This document shows, in pieces, positions 57,101 through 64,000 of a stretch of DNA of 64,000 nt. Under the pieces are notes generated by a model. The model made no database searches. It was not told the DNA's origin and worked only from the letters and a program-made list of their open reading frames with translations. Source of the stretch: Aspidiotus rigidus. Taxonomy: Eukaryota > Arthropoda > Insecta > Hemiptera > Diaspididae. The translations under genes were made by a program, and so were the position numbers. The stretch is taken from contig JAVHKY010000056.1 in NCBI GenBank assembly GCA_035079385.1, positions 1,550,001 to 1,614,000 on the forward strand. Direction: 5' to 3'. Numbering within the stretch: the first letter of the stretch is position 1; each line of letters opens with the position of its first letter.

Positions 57101-57993
57101 GGCTTATTCATCTGGACAGCTAATCTTTCTGCTTCCTCTCTTATGAGTGGGCCATTCAGACGCGCATCTTTTCCTCGTACATACTGAAACCACTGGGGAA
57201 GCGCAATTTCTACCTCCTCATCCTTACCATTTCTTTTCCTTTTCCCACCAATGTTCTCATTCTTCAATGCGGCATTCTCAACTTTTTTTCAATTTTTCAA
57301 GAGCTTACTCAGAACAGCTTGCAAAATGTTTAGTTTTGAAGCGGCTTCATGTTGAGATATTTTTAGAAGCGCGTCATATTTCTTCACAATTTCAACCTTT
57401 TCTTTCACACTCAAGTCATGTCTTTTATGCAAACTCGGAGTAGGAGGCATTATTAAATGTTTGAAAACTGCACTCAAACACGACCATCCAGTAAGAAATC
57501 ACAACGATACCAGCCAAAGTTGATAAGTACGTTTATCAAGAGAATTAAAATTGCGATGAGTAAACCTATATGTACATACTGTACATAGTTGATTCATCTT
57601 ATACACGAATTTACATGAAAATCATGTTTTTTCTTCTTTTTGTCACATATGTTTGATTACAATAAGCGAAGTATTGATTCTATAAAACGGCTGAATTCTA
57701 ATGTAAAAAAACCGTCCGAGGCAATTCTGATCACAATATCCGAATTATTCTATTAAGCGGCTTTTACTGTAGTAATCGTTTCGATGTTCGAAACTACACA
57801 CGAAATGAAGAGAGCTGTTTTTCATCAGCTGCGTATTTTATGAGTCAAGACTGATAGTCATGATTCGTTAATGAACTTGTAGGTACGTTTACAGTTTTTC
57901 TTTCACGGATTCGAACTACCGATGAAATAATTTGAAAATAGATTACGTAATATTTGAAAAATGGAACTTACCTGCGTCTCCATCGATACCCAT
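54197..57993 (-). CDS. Coiled-coil and RRM-fold protein, unnamed
   Basis: Seven exons in consistent phase: 57993-57972 (ATG), 56867-56794, 56690-56517, 55246-54853, 54649-54552, 54473-54330 and 54256-54197 (TAA), 321 residues. The N-terminus is short, with a Pro/Ser segment (LSPLTPVTLSSSCSPPKK). A helical coiled-coil-like segment follows (GQHEFLKNEIIEIKKENSDI), then a charged helical middle (about residues 90-220). The C-terminal 80 residues read as an RRM: beta-1 ALIVKGLPLSHTEADIKEL, beta-2 ISNIVIMEE, beta-3 SSGEAIVFL, helix SLEEALIIF. The RNP1-like strand lacks the usual aromatics, so RNA binding is uncertain. I cannot assign orthology. Intron 1 holds a Tigger-like element and intron 3 a local duplication. 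Confidence 0.75.
55548..56335. repeat. Local direct duplication in an intron of the RRM gene
   Basis: About 55548-55680 and 56198-56335 share CATATTATGA-TCAGAACTCGTACAAG and CAGCTACAGACAATGAGAAA, then ATAATAGAACGA and CATCGAAATTCAT. The sequence between has further weak repeats (ACGTCCATTTC and ACGTTCATTTC; TTGAAAAAGACG twice). Intron 3 has thus grown by successive duplication of a 130-200-bp unit. Confidence 0.75.
56959..57779 (-). mobile_element. Tigger/pogo-like element in intron 1 of the RRM gene
   Basis: Ends are CAGTAAAAGCCGCTTATTAG and the inverse TATTAAGCGGCTTTTACTG, with TA on both sides (56957-56958 and 57780-57781). On the minus strand, 57477-57289 encodes a pogo-type first HTH (LSVKEKVEIVKKYDALLKIS, HEAASKLNI). 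In a shifted frame, 57267-57060 encodes the CENP-B-type second HTH (ALPQWFQYVRGKDARLNGPL, IREEAERLA). The DDE catalytic domain is absent, so the element is internally deleted and frameshifted. Confidence 0.88.
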
Positions 57994-58361
57994 CGTAATG
58001 GGTTGCGAAGCAGTTTTATGTACCTATATATCGGAGTTGGTTTACTTCGGAATTAAAACCGAGAAAATGAATAGTCGAACAGGTTGTTGATCGAAAATAT
58101 TTTGTTCGACACAGTATAAATCCGACTGAAAATAAAACCGACAGTACTTCTGTACCAAAGTCATATAGAAAAACCAAGTTAGTGCACGAGCCTAGTTCAC
58201 TGGGTGGCCGCAGGAAATTACATATTGAGCGCTGTATGCCATTAGATGTCCATGTACAACATACAATCATATTATCTTTAATGGGGAAAGCAGGTTATTT
58301 TCAATAATTCGTTAATGGTTAATTTTTCTTTCGTAAATTATATGCGTGTCATTTCACAAGA
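57994..58361. promoter_or_regulatory. Divergent intergenic region between RRM and THAP9-like genes
   Basis: The two start codons face away from each other, 368 bp apart. A shared promoter is inferred from geometry only. I see no TATA box at a convincing distance and no recognisable factor site. Confidence 0.4.
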
Positions 58362-60411
58362 ATGGTGAATAATAAATGCTGCGTGCCATTTTGTCGGACG
58401 GGATATACAAGTGAAAAAAAATCAAACTTGAAGAAAAATTTGCGAAATCTCGCACTGGTCACCGTACCCAAAGTAAGTTAATTTTTCAATCTAAAATTCA
58501 AAGTCTGATATCTGCATTAGTTACTATCGATATGATGAGCTTTCTCGTACGTTGTTCAACAGGATAGAGAATTATTTATGAAATGGAAAAACAAAATTAA
58601 ATTGGACAGACCCATGACAAAGAAGGACCGAGTTTGTGAGAAACATTTTACGGACAACGATATTATCAAATACAATTCCTTTACTTTTAAAGATGAAAGC
58701 GTTCAAAATATTCCTCGCAAACGTTTTTCCTTGAAATGTGAAGCAATACCCTCTATTTTTCCGCAATATCCTTCGTATTGGAATTCAAATTCACGAAAAG
58801 TAAGAAAAGAACCAACAAAAAGGAAGGCACCCACTAAGGTAAATATTTCAGAATGGTTGTGAGATTTTTTCACAGTCCTTCTAGTACTTAAGGTACTATC
58901 TCAGGTACTGTTGATCATATCTGAGTGTTATTGAACATAATTATTTTTATGAATAGTTTCGGGATGTGACGGAGAAGCGTTCTGCAGGTGACACTATAGT
59001 AAATGATGTGGACTCAAATTCAGGCACCATTTCGAGAAGTGATGACGATGGAACCTCAAATACGGATATTATTTCAGATACTGTTGCTGCTGTACGTATA
59101 CAATAAATAGGTTGTAAACGATATTCTTAGGAAATCTATGTTCATGCATCTCGTTTTCAATTGTTTCAGTCGATTGACGAACAAAAAACAAATTGGAAGT
59201 CGATAACGGAAGGAGAATACACCCTCCATTTTCAACTAGATGAGAACTTCGACATGACAAGAAGGGTTGTCGTTTCACAGAATTGGCCTACTTCTTCCGT
59301 ACGAGTAAGCTTCTTTTGTTGTTGTAAATAATATAGTCTATGGGAGAGGTCACATTCTGGCATCTCTCATATACTGGTCAATTGAGAATATTTCAAAAGG
59401 TAACATATTATTATCAGAGGTTGTAAAGGAGGACCATGAAAGTTTCAAATATGGTATCAAAGAACCTACTCAGCATGCAAAATATCAAAATGGCTATAAC
59501 ACTAATTAGAATTAAGTTGCGTTTTCAGAAAATTTTGTGACTTCAAGAGATACAAATAGAAATTGGAACTTGAATTTTTTGTTTTCCTCGTTACAACAGA
59601 GATTTGATTCTTCTTTTTGGCCAAGATTGTTTGATGATTTTTTATTTTTGTTTCCATCAATTTATTTTGAAGACTGTCTGCTTCTTTCACATTACCTTTC
59701 TCTTTGAATATAATATAATGAGTACCTCCGAGGAACAAAATTACACATGTAAAATTTAAAAATAAGTTTGTCCAAAAGAGAAAGCATTGTACAACCAACG
59801 TTTATCAATTTTTCCTTGTGATCAAGTTGAATTATCTCAATTTCTGGTTCCTTTCATCCCGTTGAACTATCGTTAATATTTTTTGCAGAAGGTTATTATT
59901 TTTTTTTTACATGTTTCAGTACCTAATTTACGTCACGTTATTATATTTCTTTCTGATCATAGATTTATTTTGGATGTGTTGAAATTCAAAACAAATTTAC
60001 GGTACAAAATGAAAACGACGTGAGTCACATTCTACAGAGCATTGACCGCATGAAAATTTGCCCTGGTGCACAACCCCGACCCCAGTAAGAATAATGTATA
60101 TTTGCAATAATTATCATTTCATCACTTTGTTACATTCTTTAAATGTGCGTCGATTGAATTGCACGTACTCAGTGTATGGTTCTATTCTCTTTTAACAGCA
60201 CCTTCTTGCTTGTGTGCACAAACTACTAACGTATATTGTAAATTAATAACTTTATGTACGTCATAGAGTTGATATATGCCGCGGAATTATCTCAAGGAGG
60301 GCAAAACGTTGTTTACGATGTGAAACTTTCAATCGTCGTAAAAGTTGTTCATGTGGAAATAAACGTACAATTAACCGAATAATTAACAGGAATAATAAAT
60401 TGAAAAAACAG

Positions 60412-61500
60412 GTTTTTTGACACTATCAAAATGCGGGATTCGCTTTCTATGTTCAATGTTCATTACTAACAGCCATTAGTAACGAGATACAATAATTGTG
60501 ACTAACCAAATCAGATCCGTGTGTTCGTGTCCGAGTGGGTAAATAAGGATTTACAGTTTATACAATTTCAATTAATGACACCAACAAAGAAATTCCCCTT
60601 CCTTTGTGAGTCTCACTTATGGTACCTGTGTCGATCCTTGCAGTTACATGGTCATGTACTCCACTCGAAGTTTCTTTGTGTCATCCTTCTCAAGCTCCAA
60701 TTTCAGTGTTACCGTGTACCTTTCTCTGCCACCATTTTGTTTGCTCCCTTCTTTGTCCCCAAGTATTGAGTATTTTACGTAATTATGATTCATGTGGGAA
60801 AATTGTATGGTTGTGATATTGTGTTTCATTGTCCGTGTACTGATCTTTATGATGTCTGCTCATGATCATTTTTTGTACTTTTTGAACGTATTTAGGTTTT
60901 GCATGAAAATCCGCTTTACATGTGCATGTATTGTCTGCTTGTAATGTTGAGTTGAATTTTTCACAAATAATTTGAGAAGCAGTAATAAAATAAGGCTTCC
61001 ACTTTTTTTTCCTCTCATTCTTTCATGCTAGGGGGGGGGGGGGGGGGTATGTGACAACAAGAAATATGCAATTTTCCCCTTATCAAAAACTCAAATTTTT
61101 ACACAGCTCAGTGACTAAACTGTTCTGCCGACTGCCTTCTGTGGGAGAGATCTCACATTTGAACCCCACTAGAAAAGAGATCAGATTTGTGAATTTTCTG
61201 TCACTCTGTAACCCACTTCCTCTCATTTTGTTGAGTATTGCTGTAAAAGTTTCCGCTTTCTTAGGATATAAAGAATACTTTCTTGTTTGCTGCATGCTGG
61301 GTTTTTTTGACTTACTTCAACTATTTCATTACCGTGATGTTTTAACGTTGTGCATGTTGCATTGACCTCAAGTACGAATATTGAGTAGATATATTTTGTA
61401 ATGTAATCTGTAGTGCTGTGTAGATAGTCCTCGCACGGGCTTCTAAAAATATGGTTGTGTCTTGTGTTCGCATTTTGAAGTTGGTACTGATTTTTTTTAG
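60412..61500. other. Long intron of the THAP9-like gene
   Basis: A 1.1-kb intron with no exon-like stretch. It contains a G-tract of about 18 bases (61031-61048). The intron before it (59305-59962) is likewise empty. Confidence 0.5.
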
Positions 61501-62606
61501 GTGATGGAAACTCGTGCTTCTAGTCGTAAGATGATGGATATTGAAAACCTACCTGAAGTTCAACAAGAGGTCGTTCGGGCATTTTTGAATACAAAAGTAT
61601 CAAGCCACAACAACCGTTACTCGAGGAAATGATTGTACGAGTGTATTCTGCTCAAAGTAAAATCTTTGAAGGCGTACAAAAAGTTGAGAGAACGCCGTAT
61701 TCTTCCGCTCCCATCGCCCTCAACCATTCAGAGATATATTCGTAAATTGAGAGCTTCGTTTGGGTTCCAGCCCAAGGTTTTTGATTTACTACGGAGAAAA
61801 GCGCACGCAATGGACCCTCGACAACGACGTGGTATGTTCGGTTACCTTTTTCACTTTACAACCGTCTAATAAATGTACTGTATTATTTCCTTACAATCAG
61901 GGCATACCGAAATAGCACAGAAGTAAATGAATTGACTCTCGATACAGTGCTCAATAATTTTTGTGCTTAGATTCAAATTCTTAAAAATCAGCCTATCTCT
62001 TCTGTACTCGGGTTCATGAACATACTTCAACATTGCATTATTTCAGGTGTATTGCTTATTGATGAGATGAAAGTGGCACCCATGCTGCACTTTGATAAGA
62101 ATAGACTAGAATTTGTTGGATTTACTGACATTGGGAAATTCACACCTGAAGACCAAAAGAAGGAAGCTGGGGATCACGCTTTGGTCTTATTGTACCAACC
62201 ATTCCAGGGTTCCTGGCTCCAAGCAATCGGCTCCTTCCTGACTAGAAGTGCCGCAACTGGCCATACACTTGCACAAATTCTGCTCGAAGCAGTCGTATCC
62301 GTTGAGAACAGCGGCTTCTATGTAGACTGCGTGACCACAGATGGCGCCTCTTGGAACCGAAATATGTGGTCACAGTTCGGAGTGAGTGAAGACCGTCCGT
62401 ATTGCGAACATATTGTCGACGAAAACCGCAGACTATATTTCGTTAGCGATTTCTGTCATCTCATAAAAAATTTATGGCACTGGATCATCAATAAACGCGT
62501 AATTCAGGTAAGTGAATTTTTCATTTTTATGTGTTGTAGTGATTTCCTACGTGCTCACGGCATGATTTCTTTCACAAAAGACTCCCGATGGCTTGGTGAA
62601 GTTATC

Positions 62607-63011
62607 CACGGCCTACTTTATATAAGGCCGGAATGTAGCGAAGTCACAACGTCGCACTCTAAAATCAGTGGATACAGGTTTACATGGACGCTTATGGGAA
62701 AAAACGAAAAAATTCAAGTATTTTGATTCGCACGCTAATAAAACGCGGTTTTCGGAAAAAACGAAGAGAATATAACTTAAAGAGCAAACGATTTTCTGTT
62801 TTTTAAGCCCAATTTTAGTAAAATTGGTGCAGTACAAGTGCAGTTATCATCGTTTGAAAATTAAAAATCAGATAGGAGACGAAGTGCGGTACACGTACAC
62901 CGAGGTTACACCGCACCGATGAACATGAACCGCCCCGAAACATCACTGATAAGAATCCACTGCGCGCTGTTGTCATTTTCTGCATTCCGGCCTTATATAA
63001 AGTAGGCCGTG
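62607..63011 (+). mobile_element. 405-bp inverted-repeat element, copy 2, in transposase exon
   Basis: Same length and ends as 30564-30968 (CACGGCCTACTTTATATAAG and inverse). It is flanked by a perfect 7-bp duplication AGTTATC (62600-62606 and 63012-63018). It interrupts coding exon 9 of the THAP9-like gene after the SRWLGEV stretch. Two base differences separate it from copy 1. Confidence 0.93.
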
Positions 63012-63640
63012 AGTTATCGTACTGGGAATCCGTCGTTCAATTTGAAAAGGAAAAACCGATTAAAGCGTATGCTGCTTTAAACGACTCTCATACCCAACCG
63101 AAACAATTCCAAAAAATGAACGTGGGTCGTGCTTATCAGGTGATTGTTTTTTTTATAAAACGTGACCAACTTGGTAAAGTTCATGAGAGGAGGCTACCTG
63201 TATTTATTGACTGTTTATCCGTAGTTTTTCAGTAAGCAGACAGCACCAGCGATGAAATTTTACCACACACGACCCGAAATGCAGGGTAGCGAATCAACCA
63301 TTAAATTCATTGAGCGCGTGGCAGATCTGATTCACGCTTTCAGTTCACGGACTGGAAAATCTGCGTTGAGAAAATATGAGACTCGTGAAAGACAAGTAAG
63401 TTTCGAATATACAAAATTCCCAAACATTTTCGTTCATCCTCATTGGCTGTGTTGTGCTTTGTGCAGGTCATACGCGAGTTTATCGATTACCTGAAAAAAG
63501 GTCTAAATTTGTGTTCCGATAGTGGAATGAAAGGGTTACTGGTTACGTGTTCGGTAGCCATAGAACTGTCCGATTTCCTCTTATTTCAGTGTGCTTACGA
63601 TTATGTGATGCTAACGAGACTAAATCAGGATAATTTAGAG

Positions 63641-64000
63641 GTGAGTTCTCCTACGTGTTGGAGAAATAATCTTTTGCCTGGAATTCGCGGGACAGGGAAA
63701 TTTTATGTATCAGGATAAATACAGTACGGTGTGTATCAAATCCAGAATCTAAAAATACTGAACATTTCACCAACGTAATACTACCCCCTCCTTTTTTACG
63801 CCACAATTTTCGTTTCTATCCATTATGAAGAACATATTGAATAAACGAAAAAACGAATACTCTAAAGGGAGAGTAAACAAATGCAAACCGCAGAAAATAA
63901 AGACGAAGGGAGCGCTTTCGGTTAAACAACCATCTTCAGACCTGAAATGAAAGCAACTGACGAACGAATGAGAAGGAAGAGGTATTAAGATCGTCCGAAC
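63641..64000. other. Right edge, no exon recognised
   Basis: The donor GTGAGT follows exon 11 of the THAP9-like gene. The remaining 360 bases show no further exon, so the gene continues outside the window. Confidence 0.5.

Larger units (their letters stand above)
58362..63640 (+). pseudogene. THAP9/P-element-type transposase gene, interrupted (3' partial)
   Basis: Eleven exons: 58362-58472, 58563-58838, 58957-59091, 59170-59304, 59963-60084, 60267-60411, 61501-61831, 62047-62507, about 62540-63139, 63225-63395 and 63467-63640. Phases agree through exon 8. Exons 1-2 encode a THAP zinc finger (NNKCCVPFC, FMKWKNKI, RVCEKHF, AIPSIF). Exon 6 is Cys/Arg-rich (RCLRCETFNRRKSCSCG). Exon 7 has LPLPSPSTIQRYIRKLRASF. 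Exon 8 opens the RNase H-like catalytic fold (VLLIDEMKV, VDCVTTDGASWN, SDFCHLIKNLW). Exon 11 has LTRLNQDNLE, which precedes the FFG-type end of the family. A TGA at 61630-61632 breaks exon 7, where the family context suggests W. The 405-bp element at 62607-63011 breaks exon 9, which also needs a one-base shift. The gene runs off the window. Confidence 0.85.

Noticed and set aside
61051..61365. Hydrophobic 104-codon frame
   Set aside because: It lies in an intron of the THAP9-like gene beside an 18-base G run, with no family resemblance and no splice signals that fit.

Overview
The window looks like AT-rich animal nuclear DNA, most likely from an insect. Genes are split by short GT-AG introns, the insect-type cell-surface and cohesin genes are clear, and more than half of the sequence is transposable-element debris. 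Frequent TAGGTACCTA-like words recall hemipteran (mealybug or aphid) genomes, but this placement is inference only.

Four host-type genes can be assembled exon by exon with consistent splice phases. (1) A plus-strand Ig/Ig/FN3 cell-surface protein (9986-19514, 5' end missing) carries a 5.5-kb intron packed with transposons. (2) A complete 21-exon PDS5 cohesin regulator lies on the minus strand (29247 to 21650, 1194 codons). (3) A seven-exon minus-strand gene (57993 to 54197, 321 codons) has a coiled-coil segment and a C-terminal RRM fold, and I cannot name it. (4) Divergent from it by 368 bp is a plus-strand THAP9/P-element-type transposase gene (58362 to beyond 63640), which has one in-frame stop and a 405-bp element inserted in a late exon. 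A fifth gene model (51198-52984) joins a damaged THAP domain to a transposase-type HTH region. Just upstream lies a 1095-bp Harbinger-like element carrying a three-exon MADF-domain gene on the minus strand.

Layout. 1-9.5 kb: a long-inverted-repeat element, a pair of related hairpins, a perfect palindrome and a degenerate tandem array. 9.5-19.5 kb: the Ig/FN3 gene with intronic Tigger-like, Penelope-like and hAT-like elements. 21.6-29.2 kb: PDS5. 29.5-37.7 kb: a dense nest of foldback elements and MITEs. 37.6-48.8 kb: a clean nested insertion series in which a small inverted-repeat element is split by a BEL/Pao retrotransposon (216-bp LTRs, TSD GCACT). That element is split by a Copia element (157-bp LTRs, TSD GAATG), which is split by a 456-bp hAT-like element (TSD GTTGAGAT). 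48.8-64 kb: MITEs, the Harbinger/MADF element, the THAP genes and the RRM gene.

The strongest observations are the four-level nested insertion with readable target duplications and the fact that every LTR-LTR difference sits in a CpG. Next come two near-identical 405-bp elements with 7-bp target duplications, a head-to-head Penelope endonuclease pair with hammerhead-like motifs, and a tandem pair of hairpins whose stems are kept although their sequences differ. All assignments come from reading the sequence; no database search was run.
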